From positions 124,001 through 188,000 of the forward strand of contig NZ_RJWA01000008.1 in NCBI RefSeq assembly GCF_003762835.1: a stretch of 64,000 nucleotides of DNA. Reading direction: 5' to 3'. Source of the DNA: Micromonospora sp. HM5-17. GTDB lineage: Bacteria; Actinomycetota; Actinomycetes; Mycobacteriales; Micromonosporaceae. Under the pieces are notes generated by a model. That model was not told the DNA's origin. It made no database searches and was given only the letters and a program-made list of their open reading frames with translations. Every line of letters begins with the position of its first letter. Position 1 is the first letter of the stretch. The position numbers and the translations under genes are program-made. Positions 45,303-54,618 of this stretch are shown piece after piece.

Positions 45303-46553
45303 TCAGACGGCGGGCAGCAGCGGGAGCGGATCCGTCCGGAATCCGTCGAGGTACTGGCCCGGGTCCACGTCCAGCACGGAATGCAGCATGGTGCCGATCA
45401 CGGTCCGCAGGTCGAGGTTCGCCTTGAGATCACCGTCGTCCAGATCGGTGAGGCTCGGTTGCTCACCGTAGAAGCCGCCGGCGACCCTCGGCCCCAGGAC
45501 GAAGACCGGAGCGGCTGTCCCGTGGTCCGTACCGTCCGAGGCGTTCGCCCGGACCCGGCGCCCGAACTCGCTGTAGACCAGCACCGTCACCTGCCGGCCG
45601 GCCTCCGTCCGGGACATGCGGTTGACGAAGCCGGAGAGCGCGTCGTCGAGCCGCTTCAACAGGCTCTCGTGCCCCGCGCGCTCGTCGGCGTGGGTGTCGA
45701 AGCCGTCCAGGCTGACCGAGTACACCCGTGTCGGCACTCCCGCCTCGACGCAGCGCGCCACCAGCGCCAGCTGCGTACTGAGCGAACTGGTGCGTCCGGT
45801 GCCCGTGGTCAGCAGTTCGAGCTCCGGACCCGCGGCCGGATCCCGGGGCGTCTTCTCGGCCTCGCGGATCAGGTGCTCCACGTGCAGCAGGTCGGTGTAG
45901 GCACTCGCCGCCCGGGCGCGCGGCGTCGGCTCCCCGTCCTCAGGCTGACCCAGGGCCGCCAACATCTCCGGCGTGATGCCGTTCGGCAGGGAGAGTCCGC
46001 TGGGGCTGACACACGATCCGGCGCGGGTCTCCCCGGCGAGCATCGGCGGGAGAACGGGCTCGAAGCTGACGGCCGCCTCGGGAGGCGCCGACGTCCCGTC
46101 CAGCCATCGGCCCACCCAGCCCGTCTGTACCGGGTTCACCGGCGACGCGGTCTGCCAGATGTCCATCGACCGGAAGTGGCTGCGGTCGGGCCGGGGATAG
46201 CCGACGCCGAGGACGATGGCGAGCCGCTTGTCGTCCCACAGCTTCTTCAGCCCGGTCAGCATCGGATTGAGCCCGAGCGTGTCGTCCAGGTGGAGAACCT
46301 CCTCCGGCGCGTAGGCCAGCTCCGGCCGAGCCGAGTGGTAGGCCGGATCCGCGAACGGCACGACCGTGTTGAGCCCGTCGTTCCCGCCGTAGAGGGTCAC
46401 CAGGACGAGCTTTCGGGCCGAGGCGTCGGACGTACCGCCCGAGGCGGTCTTGAGGAGCTCCGCCAGACCGAGCGCGCCCGCGCCGGCCGCCAGCGCGCCT
46501 GCCCCGACAACTCCGGAGGCGAGGAGGAAGCGACGTCGTGTCAGGATGTCCAT
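45303..46553 (-). CDS. DUF1501 protein with Tat signal
   Basis: A 416-residue exported protein. The Tat signal TRRRFLLASG near the N-terminus and a hydrophobic Ala/Gly stretch predict export in folded form. The DUF1501 domain belongs to the sulfatase/alkaline phosphatase-like fold: LVTLYGGNDGLNTVVP near the start and VYSEFGRRVRANASDGTDHGTA near residue 330. DUF1501 and DUF1800 genes usually occur as pairs; their substrate is unknown. Here the DUF1800 stop lies 1 nt before its ATG (TGAGATG), so the two are made together. Confidence 0.9.
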   Translation of the reverse strand: MDILTRRRFLLASGVVGAGALAAGAGALGLAELLKTASGGTSDASARKLVLVTLYGGNDGLNTVVPFADPAYHSARPELAYAPEEVLHLDDTLGLNPMLTGLKKLWDDKRLAIVLGVGYPRPDRSHFRSMDIWQTASPVNPVQTGWVGRWLDGTSAPPEAAVSFEPVLPPMLAGETRAGSCVSPSGLSLPNGITPEMLAALGQPEDGEPTPRARAASAYTDLLHVEHLIREAEKTPRDPAAGPELELLTTGTGRTSSLSTQLALVARCVEAGVPTRVYSVSLDGFDTHADERAGHESLLKRLDDALSGFVNRMSRTEAGRQVTVLVYSEFGRRVRANASDGTDHGTAAPVFVLGPRVAGGFYGEQPSLTDLDDGDLKANLDLRTVIGTMLHSVLDVDPGQYLDGFRTDPLPLLPAV

Positions 46554-46554
46554 C

Positions 46555-47826
46555 TCAGGTCACCAGGTATTCGGGGCTGACGAGGCCGAGGGTCAGCAGC
46601 CGGCGAGGGTCGGCGGACGCGTCGCGCAGCACGGCGTACGTCCGGTTGGACCAGCCGTCGAGGCAGAGCAGGTATGCCAGGCTTTCCGGCGTCAACCGGT
46701 CGATCACCGCCCGCTCCGCCAGCTTGCCGGCCAGGCGGAGCCGGGTCTGCGCCGCCGCGGAGGTGAGCCAGGACGTACCCGCCCGCCACCCGCCGACATT
46801 CGGCGGTGCGAAGGGCAGTTGGCCCAGATCCTCGAGGATCTTGAGCAACTCGCTTCGCGTGTCGTCGGGCAGGGTTGCCGGCCGCAGACCCAACTGGCGC
46901 ATGGCGCCGACAAACCACTCGATGGGCTGTTTCACCAGCTCGCCGTCGGTGGCCAGGAAGGCGTCGTCCTCGAACATGACCCTGAGCATCGCGGTCGGCA
47001 CCGGGAACGCCTCGACCATCTTCGCCAGCAGGGCCTTCGGGATCGGCCGGGTGGACGAGGCGTAGCGGAACCAGAGCCGAGTGGCGATGAACCGGGGGCA
47101 CGCCTCCTGCTGCAACAGCAACTCGATCAGACTGCTGGCGTCGAAGTACCGGGTCGTGCCGAGGATGGTCTTCCGGCCACTGTCGTGGGCGGAAGGGTCG
47201 AAGATCGAACGCTCCTCGGCCAGACTGTACCGCCAGCCGGTCAGCGCGCGTCCGGCCTCCTTGACGTCCTGCTCGGTGTACTGACCGATGCCGAGGACGA
47301 ACAGTTCGAACAGCTCCCTGGCGAGGTTCTCGTTGGGCGCCTGTGCGGTGTTGCGGTGACCGTCGAGGTACAGCACGAGCGCGGGATCGATGACCATCCG
47401 ACGGGCCAGGGCGGCAAAGTCGGGCGCCTCCCGGAAGGTCCGGTGCTGCACCATCATCAGCTGCGGGCTGCGAACCTTCTTGATGGACGTCGCCCAGTGA
47501 CCGTGCCAGAAGAAGACGAGCTTCTCGACCGCCTGGTGGCTGGCGACCGTCATCCGGTCCACCCACCATCGCGTTATCTCGTCGGTCTCCTTCTCCCGGC
47601 GGCGCTCGAAGGCAATCTTCTGCTCCGGAGTCGGGTCTCGCTGGCCCGCGTACGGGTCGAGCGGTAGGTCGGGAAGAGGCGCGCTCGTCGCCCCGACATC
47701 CGGCCCGACCGGAGCGAGCAGTGCCGACAGCGTCGCCGCGTAACCGGCACGGCGGGCCGCTGCCAGCTCCGTGGCCGTGGGTCCGAAGCCGGCCCGACGC
47801 AGCAGGAGCGCGACAGGGTCGGTCAT
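46555..47826 (-). CDS. DUF1800 protein
   Basis: A 423-residue protein of the DUF1800 family. Recognisable parts are LLRRAGFGPTATELAAA at the start, KLVFFWHGHWATSIKK, NENLARELFELFVLGIGQYTEQDVKEAGRALTGW and GGWRAGTSWL. No signal peptide is seen. DUF1800 proteins are the constant partners of DUF1501 exported proteins, and their role is not established. It is the first gene of the two-gene unit. The position between a sugar transferase and a flippase suggests a link to surface polymer synthesis (inference). Confidence 0.9.
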   Translation of the reverse strand: MTDPVALLLRRAGFGPTATELAAARRAGYAATLSALLAPVGPDVGATSAPLPDLPLDPYAGQRDPTPEQKIAFERRREKETDEITRWWVDRMTVASHQAVEKLVFFWHGHWATSIKKVRSPQLMMVQHRTFREAPDFAALARRMVIDPALVLYLDGHRNTAQAPNENLARELFELFVLGIGQYTEQDVKEAGRALTGWRYSLAEERSIFDPSAHDSGRKTILGTTRYFDASSLIELLLQQEACPRFIATRLWFRYASSTRPIPKALLAKMVEAFPVPTAMLRVMFEDDAFLATDGELVKQPIEWFVGAMRQLGLRPATLPDDTRSELLKILEDLGQLPFAPPNVGGWRAGTSWLTSAAAQTRLRLAGKLAERAVIDRLTPESLAYLLCLDGWSNRTYAVLRDASADPRRLLTLGLVSPEYLVT

Positions 47827-47868
47827 AAACCCACGATAGAGGACCTGACCGAATCGGGGGCAGTCGGG

Positions 47869-49116
47869 TTATGGCCGTCCCAGCCCGGACGGTCCACGTC
47901 GACCCCGGGCGATGAGCAGGACCGCTGTCGAGTAGGCCACCATACCGAGCGCCGAACCGGCGAGATATCCGGATGCCCCCCACCAGATCGTCAGCAGCGG
48001 TGCGACGACGACGGTCAGGCCGAGCATCACGTACCGGGCGCGGAGCAAGAGCCCAAAATCACCGCGGAGGAAACTGCTCAGCGAGCAGCCGTAGGAGAAG
48101 CCGAGCGCCAGCTTCTCCAGACCCGCCATCAGCAGGGCGCCGCCGGCCGGGATGAAGGAGAGCGCGGGGACGGTTCGGCGGCCGACAAGCACGGCCGCGC
48201 TGAGCAGCGCGGCGCCGGCCGCCATCAGCGCCACGGCGACGACTCCGTCCCAGAGGTCCTGTACGACGGTGGTCTCGACGCCGGCACGTCGCCGGAAGAT
48301 CAGCACCCGTCGAAGCGTGATCGAGAGGAACGCCAGGGGGGCGAGTACCTGTTGCAGCAGCCGGATGACACCGAGGGTGGCCGCGCTCGCGACGAAGGTC
48401 GTCATCTGAAGCGCGAGGACCGGAGTGACCCCGACGACGAAGGCGTCGAGGGAGGCGGCACCCATGACGGCCCGCCGGGACCGGATCCACCCCACCAGAC
48501 CGCGAACCATCGGACGTCGAGCCGGTTGGATCGCAGCGAGCAGGCAGAAGACGACGTTCAGGACCGCCCATGAACCGCAGATCCCGAGCGGCGATCCCAG
48601 AACGGCGAAGAGCAGTGCCGCCGAGGCCTGCGCCGTGAGCCAGGCGGCGGACTCGACGAGCGCGGACCGCGCCCGTCCGGCGGCGACGGCCGCCGTCCGG
48701 CCGATGTCGAGCGCGATGGCGAACGGAACACCCGTGGCATAGCACGGCGCCACCCAGGCGGGGCCGCCGGAGACGGTGACCGTGGAGAGTACGGCCGCCA
48801 CGCCGCCGACCAGGCCACCGACGAGGGCGGCGGCGACGGCGCGGCGACACGTCGGCCCGTCCACCGGCTCACCGGTGTTCGCGGAGCGCAGCAGGGTCGC
48901 CTCGGCGAGGGTCCGTTGCAGGACGCCACAGGTCAGTTGGAAGACCAACATGGCCGGGGTCACCACACCGACCACGGCGAGCCCGCCGGCGTACCCCAGG
49001 GTGAGGCTGAGCACCAGGCTGGTCGCCATGAGCGAGAGTTGGCCGAGCGCCAGGGCGAGCCCGGGCCACATGGTGGGGGCCCTTCCGGCGTTCGCCGCAA
49101 CGACCGCGCCGGTCAC
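47869..49116 (-). CDS. Wzx/MATE-like polysaccharide flippase
   Basis: A 415-residue integral membrane protein with about twelve hydrophobic helices and short loops. The size and helix pattern, and the neighbouring polymerase and glycosyltransferases, indicate a Wzx-type flippase that moves polyprenyl-linked repeat units across the membrane. Sequence motifs are weak, as usual in this family, so the assignment leans on context. GTG at 49116 overlaps the stop of the upstream glycosyltransferase by 4 nt (GTGA). Confidence 0.72.
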   Translation of the reverse strand: MTGAVVAANAGRAPTMWPGLALALGQLSLMATSLVLSLTLGYAGGLAVVGVVTPAMLVFQLTCGVLQRTLAEATLLRSANTGEPVDGPTCRRAVAAALVGGLVGGVAAVLSTVTVSGGPAWVAPCYATGVPFAIALDIGRTAAVAAGRARSALVESAAWLTAQASAALLFAVLGSPLGICGSWAVLNVVFCLLAAIQPARRPMVRGLVGWIRSRRAVMGAASLDAFVVGVTPVLALQMTTFVASAATLGVIRLLQQVLAPLAFLSITLRRVLIFRRRAGVETTVVQDLWDGVVAVALMAAGAALLSAAVLVGRRTVPALSFIPAGGALLMAGLEKLALGFSYGCSLSSFLRGDFGLLLRARYVMLGLTVVVAPLLTIWWGASGYLAGSALGMVAYSTAVLLIARGRRGPSGLGRP

Positions 49117-50366
49117 GTCGACTGCTCCCGCCGTCCGTCACGTCGTTCGGCCAGGACGCGGGCGACCGCCTCGGACACCCCGTCGGCCACCGTGATCGCC
49201 GGCGGCACACCACCGACGGTCGCGACAGCGGGGCTGCCTTCTTCCGGGCGGGCGGACTGCCGGTGCGGATCGCCGGCGAGCAGCTCGGCGAGCGCCCGGC
49301 CGGCCGCGTCCGGCTTGTCGAAGTCGGCGAACCCGAACCGGCCGCCGGAGACCGCGGCGGCCTCCGGCAGCCCACCGAGCGGCGAGACCAGCATGGGCAG
49401 GCCCCGGCTGCCCACCTCCACCGCCACCCGGCCGAACGGCTCCATCCAGAGCGACGGAATCAGGACGACGTCGACGCGGGCGCAGAAGGTCTCGACGTCC
49501 AGTACACCGGCGAGGTGTACCGGCACGTGCTCGGCGGCGGCCAACGCGGACAGCCTCCGCAGATAGTCGGGCCGTCCGGCCCCCGCGATCAGGAGGGTGA
49601 CGTCGTCCCCGGTCTGCCGCCGGTACGCGGCGGCGGTCCGGATCGCCGCCTCGACGCCCTTGACCGGGTCGACCCGGCCGAGGTAGCCGAGTACCAGACC
49701 GCCGTCGCGGTGTCCCCGCCTCGGCGCCGGGGGCTCGGGCGCGGTAGCCGAGCCGAGGAGCGGATACGCCACCAGGCTTCGTTCCCGGGTGACCAGGCCG
49801 GCCTCGACCAACTCGTCCCGGACGAACGCGGAGACGCAGACGCTCACCGCCGCCGGAGGGGTCGCCCGGCGCATGATTGTCGCCTTGACCCGACACGTCC
49901 GACAGACCGTGACGCAGTTGGTTCCGCCCCGTCGTCGCGATCGTCGCCAGCACGTGTCGCTCAGGTCGTGGAAGGACCGGACGAACGGAAGACCCGCCGC
50001 CCGTGCCCAGCGCACCATCCAGGGACCGGTTCGCGAGACATTGGTCGCCACCACCGCGTCGGGGTCGAACGAGCGTACAGCCCGGATCTGGGCGGACGCG
50101 ACCACGGGTAGGCTCCAGGCGCTCACCAGCTCCAGGCCCCGACGCAGGACGGAGTCGCCGTGCACCCGGCGGGCGAAGGGCCGGCGGACCGCGTGCACCG
50201 TGAGGGGCCCGTCCCGGTACGTCCGGTCGGCGACGCCGGGGACGAAGACCGCGACCTCCGCCGACGCGGCGAGCCTCAGCGCTGCACTCCGCGCCGACCG
50301 TTCCGCACCTCCGACGGTGTCGGGCCACCACCAGTCGGCGAGGATGGCAATCCTCGGTCGGCTCAT
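49113..50366 (-). CDS. GT4 glycosyltransferase
   Basis: A 417-residue GT-B fold enzyme. The N-terminal domain begins with IAILADWWWPDTVGGAER, the acceptor-side glycine loop of GT4 enzymes. The donor domain has LGYLGRVDPVKGVE and the conserved EPFGRVAVEVGSRGLPML with the GT4 E-x7-E pattern. A Cys-rich loop (CWRRSRRRGGTNCVTVCRTC) near residue 165 could bind zinc, as in some actinobacterial GT4 proteins. It overlaps the Wzy stop by 4 nt. Sugar donor unknown. Confidence 0.88.
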   Translation of the reverse strand: MSRPRIAILADWWWPDTVGGAERSARSAALRLAASAEVAVFVPGVADRTYRDGPLTVHAVRRPFARRVHGDSVLRRGLELVSAWSLPVVASAQIRAVRSFDPDAVVATNVSRTGPWMVRWARAAGLPFVRSFHDLSDTCWRRSRRRGGTNCVTVCRTCRVKATIMRRATPPAAVSVCVSAFVRDELVEAGLVTRERSLVAYPLLGSATAPEPPAPRRGHRDGGLVLGYLGRVDPVKGVEAAIRTAAAYRRQTGDDVTLLIAGAGRPDYLRRLSALAAAEHVPVHLAGVLDVETFCARVDVVLIPSLWMEPFGRVAVEVGSRGLPMLVSPLGGLPEAAAVSGGRFGFADFDKPDAAGRALAELLAGDPHRQSARPEEGSPAVATVGGVPPAITVADGVSEAVARVLAERRDGRREQST

Positions 50367-51865
50367 TCCGCTGCCCGCCCCGTGGCCGGTGTCGTCGTTG
50401 ACGGGGCCGCCGACGGATCCGGCGGGGCATCGACCGACGTACGGGCGCGACGTCCCACCCGACCGTTCCACAGACCGACACTGAGCAGCAGGACGACGAA
50501 CGCGGCACCGGCGAACGGGATCTGCGCGCCGAGCGGCCCGCGCAGCAGCCCGATCTGACAGGCGGCGAAGATGGTCGCCAGCCCGGTCGCCAGATTCGCG
50601 TCCGCCCGGCTCACCCAGGTGTCGAGCCGTCGGGCCAGCCGTCCGTAGTAGAAGAACAACACGATCACGCCGACGAGGCCGAACTCGAGAAAGACCTCCG
50701 CCCAGAACGGCAGCGCCAGGTTCTGGAACTCGTAGCCACGGCTCGCAGCCACGACGTTACCGGCCGGAATCGCCTTGCCTTCCCACAGCGATCGGGGCAC
50801 CCAGAAGAACAGGGCCGAGATCAGGTGGTGTCCCCAGCTGTGTCCGTGGGCGTGCACGTGGTGGACGGCGTTCACCGTCTGCTGGAACCCGTCGAAGTCC
50901 CAGGTGTAGTACGCGTCCAGGCCGAGCCGGAGGTGTGCCCGGGCACGGTCGTTACGGAAGAGGTTGGCGAGCGGGTAGACCAGCGCCAGGCCGAGCAGCA
51001 TCCCGACCGAGAACAGCGTCCGCCACCACTGACGGTCGACGGCCAGCAGGGCAAGCGCGGCGACCAGCATCACGCTGAACGACGAGAACCGATTGGCGGT
51101 CAGGGGGTTGTTGTAGATGACGTTGAGCCCGACCGCGACGCCGGTGGCGATGAGCAGGACCAGCCGGGCCCGGGGGTGGTCGGCGACCCGGCCGCGCCAG
51201 CAGAGGAGACAGAGCAGCAGCGCGACGACGCTCATCGCGGCGGGAAGCGTGCTGAGCAGCCCGAGCAGCGCGAGGTCCTGGCCACCCCGCAGGCCCGCCT
51301 GCTCGATCGCCCGTTGCAGGTCGTCCCGGCTGGTGAACCGGATCGCGAGCCCGCCCGTCCTCGGCAGGCAGACCAGGGCCATGACCGCGGCGACCACGGT
51401 CATCAGGACCGCCTTGTCGACGGTGACCTGGAACCGGGGGGTCGACCGGACGAGGCGGGGCCGGGCCGGGCGGGACGCGACGCGGGCGCGATATCCGGCC
51501 CAGAAGGCGCACACGGCGAAGAGCAGGATCACCTGAGCCGTGACGTAGTGCTGGTAGAGGGGAAGGTCCGGCCAGGGCAGCCGACGGTCCCGGATCTGCA
51601 GCAGCGGCGCGAAGCCGACCCACACCGCGACGAACGCCCAGAACGTCACCGCGACCGGGGAGAACGTGTCGGTGACGGTGGCCTGGTACAGGGCGACCAG
51701 GCAGATCGCCAGGACGACGAGGCCGAGCAGACCGGCGATCGTCGGCCGGGGCAGCACGGTGGTGACGCCGACGACCGCGATGGTCAGCGCGCCGAGCAGA
51801 CCCGCCACCCGGTCTCGGCGAGGCCATCCCGACCAGGCGATCGCGACACCCCTAAGCGGTGGCAT
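50363..51865 (-). CDS. Wzy-like O-antigen/oligosaccharide polymerase
   Basis: A 500-residue membrane protein with about eleven to twelve helices and a large extracytoplasmic loop (roughly residues 300-390) containing FRNDRARAHLRLGLDAYYTWDFDGFQQ and HVHAHGHSWGHHL. This arrangement is that of Wzy-type repeat-unit polymerases (oligosaccharide repeat unit polymerase family). The C-terminus is a disordered cytoplasmic tail. Its ATG (51865) lies 14 nt inside the upstream glycosyltransferase gene. With the adjacent flippase and GT4 enzymes it would complete a Wzx/Wzy pathway. Confidence 0.85.
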   Translation of the reverse strand: MPPLRGVAIAWSGWPRRDRVAGLLGALTIAVVGVTTVLPRPTIAGLLGLVVLAICLVALYQATVTDTFSPVAVTFWAFVAVWVGFAPLLQIRDRRLPWPDLPLYQHYVTAQVILLFAVCAFWAGYRARVASRPARPRLVRSTPRFQVTVDKAVLMTVVAAVMALVCLPRTGGLAIRFTSRDDLQRAIEQAGLRGGQDLALLGLLSTLPAAMSVVALLLCLLCWRGRVADHPRARLVLLIATGVAVGLNVIYNNPLTANRFSSFSVMLVAALALLAVDRQWWRTLFSVGMLLGLALVYPLANLFRNDRARAHLRLGLDAYYTWDFDGFQQTVNAVHHVHAHGHSWGHHLISALFFWVPRSLWEGKAIPAGNVVAASRGYEFQNLALPFWAEVFLEFGLVGVIVLFFYYGRLARRLDTWVSRADANLATGLATIFAACQIGLLRGPLGAQIPFAGAAFVVLLLSVGLWNGRVGRRARTSVDAPPDPSAAPSTTTPATGRAAE

Positions 51866-52979
51866 CGGCGATCCACGCGGTCACGTTCGCGACGAAGACG
51901 TCGGGGGAGAAGGCGGAAGCGCGGGCGACGATGCGGTCGCGGGAAAGCTCGTCGAGATTCCGGAGCCGGTCGGCGTACCGGTGTGGATCCGCGGAGTCCA
52001 CGAGGAACCCCGTCTCACCGTCCACGACGGTCTCCAACAGCCCGCCGCCACGTATCCCGACCACCGGCGTGCCGCAGGCCATCGCCTCGACCGGGACGAT
52101 GCCGAAGTCCTCGTACGCCGGGTAGAGCAGGGCCGCCGCACCCCAGTACAACTCCCGGAGCCGCTCCCTCGAGGGTCGGACCTCGAAGGTCACCGGGACG
52201 CGTGCCCGTCCCGCCGCGTTCCGCAACGCGGTCTCACCCGGTCCGGCGCCCGCGATGACCAGTGGCATGCGCGCGGCGTCGGCAATCTCGATCATCAGGT
52301 CGAACCGTTTGTACGGAATCCAGCGCCCGACCCCCAGGAGATAGCGCCGATCCTGTTGTCGCTGTGCCGCCGGCGCCCCCGCGAAGTACTCGACCTCGAC
52401 CGGGGGGTTGATGACCCGGGCATCCCGACGCCAGAAACGTTGGATGCGCGAGCGCACCTCCACCGAGTTGGCGGCGTAGCTGTGCACGTGCCGACTGAGC
52501 GCCACGTCCATCCGTCGCAGGATGGAGCGGGGCACGGTGAGCAGCCGCGACGATCCCCGGTCGTCGTACGTGGGACTCCACAGGTACCGCGCCGGTGAGT
52601 GGACGTAGCTGAGGTACCGTGTCTGCTCGTCGTGCCGCATCTTCACCGTGTGCGCGAACGCGTGGCTCGACGAGATGACGACGTCGAACCGCTCCCGGGT
52701 CAGGGTGCGCCAGGTGAGCGGCATGACGGGCAGCGCCAACGCCTTGCTCCGGCGCAGCGGGGTCCGCCCCAACCATGACTCCCGGAACTCCGTTCCTCGT
52801 TCGGCGTCCCGGTCGCGCCAGAGCACGAAGCCCTTCGCCCCGGGCAGGACCTCTCGCAGCGCGAGGAAGACGTTCTCGGAGCCCCCGGTGGCGGCGAACC
52901 ATTCGTGTACGAGGGCGACCGACCGGTCCGACAGCAGCGGAACGACGGGATGCCGGGTCCCGGTAGATACCTCGGTGAT
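51852..52979 (-). CDS. GT4 glycosyltransferase with no canonical start codon
   Basis: GT4 enzyme of about 375 residues. The donor domain has LGVGRWIPYKRFDLMIEIA, the E-x7-E region YPAYEDFGIVPVEAMACGTPVVG and SPDVF near the end. The first in-frame GTG (52826) would cut off the essential N-terminal strand and glycine loop, which are clearly encoded further up (VALVHEWFAATGGSENVF). In that upstream frame there is no ATG, GTG or TTG. A good AGGAGAGG (52994-52987) lies 7 nt before an ATC codon at 52979, which is taken as the possible start. A sequence error or CTG start are alternatives. First gene of the four-gene polysaccharide unit. Confidence 0.82.
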   Translation of the reverse strand: MTEVSTGTRHPVVPLLSDRSVALVHEWFAATGGSENVFLALREVLPGAKGFVLWRDRDAERGTEFRESWLGRTPLRRSKALALPVMPLTWRTLTRERFDVVISSSHAFAHTVKMRHDEQTRYLSYVHSPARYLWSPTYDDRGSSRLLTVPRSILRRMDVALSRHVHSYAANSVEVRSRIQRFWRRDARVINPPVEVEYFAGAPAAQRQQDRRYLLGVGRWIPYKRFDLMIEIADAARMPLVIAGAGPGETALRNAAGRARVPVTFEVRPSRERLRELYWGAAALLYPAYEDFGIVPVEAMACGTPVVGIRGGGLLETVVDGETGFLVDSADPHRYADRLRNLDELSRDRIVARASAFSPDVFVANVTAWIADATA

Positions 52980-53181
52980 GTCCGTTCCTCTCCTCGACGT
53001 TCCGCAGCGGCAGGGGACTGGCCGCCGATGTGGGATCGGTGGGGTTCCGCCGTCGTACGCCGTGCCCGCCCGGTGACGCAGCGCCGAGCAGCGGCGATCC
53101 TAATACAGGGTGGCGAGTCCGTGACGTCCGCCCGCAGGCTCGCCGGTACGTACCGTCACCCCTGACGTCTCGCCCGTGGCG

Positions 53182-54555
53182 TCACCCCGACGGCGGTCCG
53201 GTTTCGGTGGTTGCCGCCGTGTCACCGTCGGCGACCGCGTGGTCGCCGACGGTCCCTTCACCACCGGGCCCCGAGCCCGCAGCGACAGCGCGGAGTTGTG
53301 CCGCGCGGAGAAGGCGCCACGCCCGCCGCCGGCACTCGCCGATGGCGGCGATGACGAGGACACCGGCCACCGCCGAGAGGAGATAGCGGGACCAGGTGCC
53401 CGCGTTCTCGACCGCGTCGCCGTCGACGGCCAGCCGCTCCCGCGCCCGATCCCGGTACGTGCGCGCCCAGCTGTGCGCCGGGGCGTCGCGGAGCAGGGCG
53501 TCGAGCTTTCCCACCGCCGCGGAGAACCGACCCGCGAAGTAGTCCCGCAGCGCGTCCCGGTACGCGAGATCCACCTCACTCACCGTGTTCGGCACCCCTG
53601 CCGCCGCCAGGAAGTCGGCGACCCGCGCCGCGGTGACGCCAGCCACGGCCGGACCTCCGGCCGTGGCTGGCGTGACGTCCAGGAGGGCGAGAAGCCGGCC
53701 CCACGCGTCCACCACCGCACCACCCCGGTCCTCGGTCCTGAGGTCGCCGGCGAGCCGGAGACGCGCAGGGTCACGTCCCGTGACGGTGGCCGAGCCGGCC
53801 CGGACGGCATACTCCGCCGAGGTGGCGTCGCCTCCGCGTGGCCGGTAGCTCAACACCACCGGCTCGGCGTCACGACTTGGCGTCGGGTCGGCGGCGAGCT
53901 CGACCGCGGGCAGGCTCGACCGCTGGAGCTTGACCAGCGCCAGGGCGTCCTCCCCGGCGGATTGGGTCGACACGACGGTCGCGGGCGCGGCGGGCGCGGT
54001 GGTGCGGCCTTGGTCTGCCACGCCGAGCTGTCCGTACACCGTGGTCGACGGTGGTTCGCCCGCCTTGGAACCCGAGAACACCGCCGTCGGCCTCGTCGCC
54101 GCAACGAACTCGTCCACCTGGTCGGGGTCGATCCGTCGCTGCCCGGCCAGCGTGTGGAGCGCGTCGGCGAGCAGGTCCGACGGGTCGGGACGGACACAGT
54201 CGTCGGTGGTCAGTACGTAGCCGTCCGGGTTGACCACGACCCCACTGCAGGCGCGGTGCACCACCAGCGCCTCCCGGTGCCTCGTGCCGTCCTGTCGGTA
54301 CGTCAGGTAGCCGCGGTACGTCGTCTCCAGGTAGACCATGGTGCGGCCGGCTACCGCGGTGGCTCGTTCGTGTGGGGTGAGCGCCGGCGCCGCCACGGCC
54401 GCAGCGTCCGTCACCACCGCCGCGACGGCGACGACGCTCGCCGCGCACAGCGTGGACCAGAGCCGCGGCCGGGAGCGCCCGGCACTCGCTCCGGGGCGCC
54501 GCGTACGGTCGCACCTGTTCGTGGTCCTCGCACCATGATGGGCGGTTCTGTTCAC
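53182..54555 (-). CDS. Membrane-bound trypsin-like pseudoprotease
   Basis: A 457-residue protein with a hydrophobic N-terminal segment, an extracytoplasmic trypsin-like region and a second transmembrane helix near residue 385 (YLLSAVAGVLVIAAIG). The protease core is recognisable but inactive-looking. The histidine site reads GYVLTTDDCV where TAAHCV is expected, and the serine site reads EDRGGAVVD where GNSGGPVV is expected; the middle Asp (EDALALVKL) remains. Thus two of three catalytic residues are missing. It might bind peptides or act as a scaffold (inference). GTG at 54555 is chosen; the open frame reaches a TTG at 54600. Confidence 0.75.
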   Translation of the reverse strand: MNRTAHHGARTTNRCDRTRRPGASAGRSRPRLWSTLCAASVVAVAAVVTDAAAVAAPALTPHERATAVAGRTMVYLETTYRGYLTYRQDGTRHREALVVHRACSGVVVNPDGYVLTTDDCVRPDPSDLLADALHTLAGQRRIDPDQVDEFVAATRPTAVFSGSKAGEPPSTTVYGQLGVADQGRTTAPAAPATVVSTQSAGEDALALVKLQRSSLPAVELAADPTPSRDAEPVVLSYRPRGGDATSAEYAVRAGSATVTGRDPARLRLAGDLRTEDRGGAVVDAWGRLLALLDVTPATAGGPAVAGVTAARVADFLAAAGVPNTVSEVDLAYRDALRDYFAGRFSAAVGKLDALLRDAPAHSWARTYRDRARERLAVDGDAVENAGTWSRYLLSAVAGVLVIAAIGECRRRAWRLLRAAQLRAVAAGSGPGGEGTVGDHAVADGDTAATTETGPPSG

Positions 54556-54618
54556 TGGCGACCGAATCCGTTTCCCGGTTGTTCGTTGGTGCGGCTCCAA
54601 ACGGGGAGCGCCGACCGT

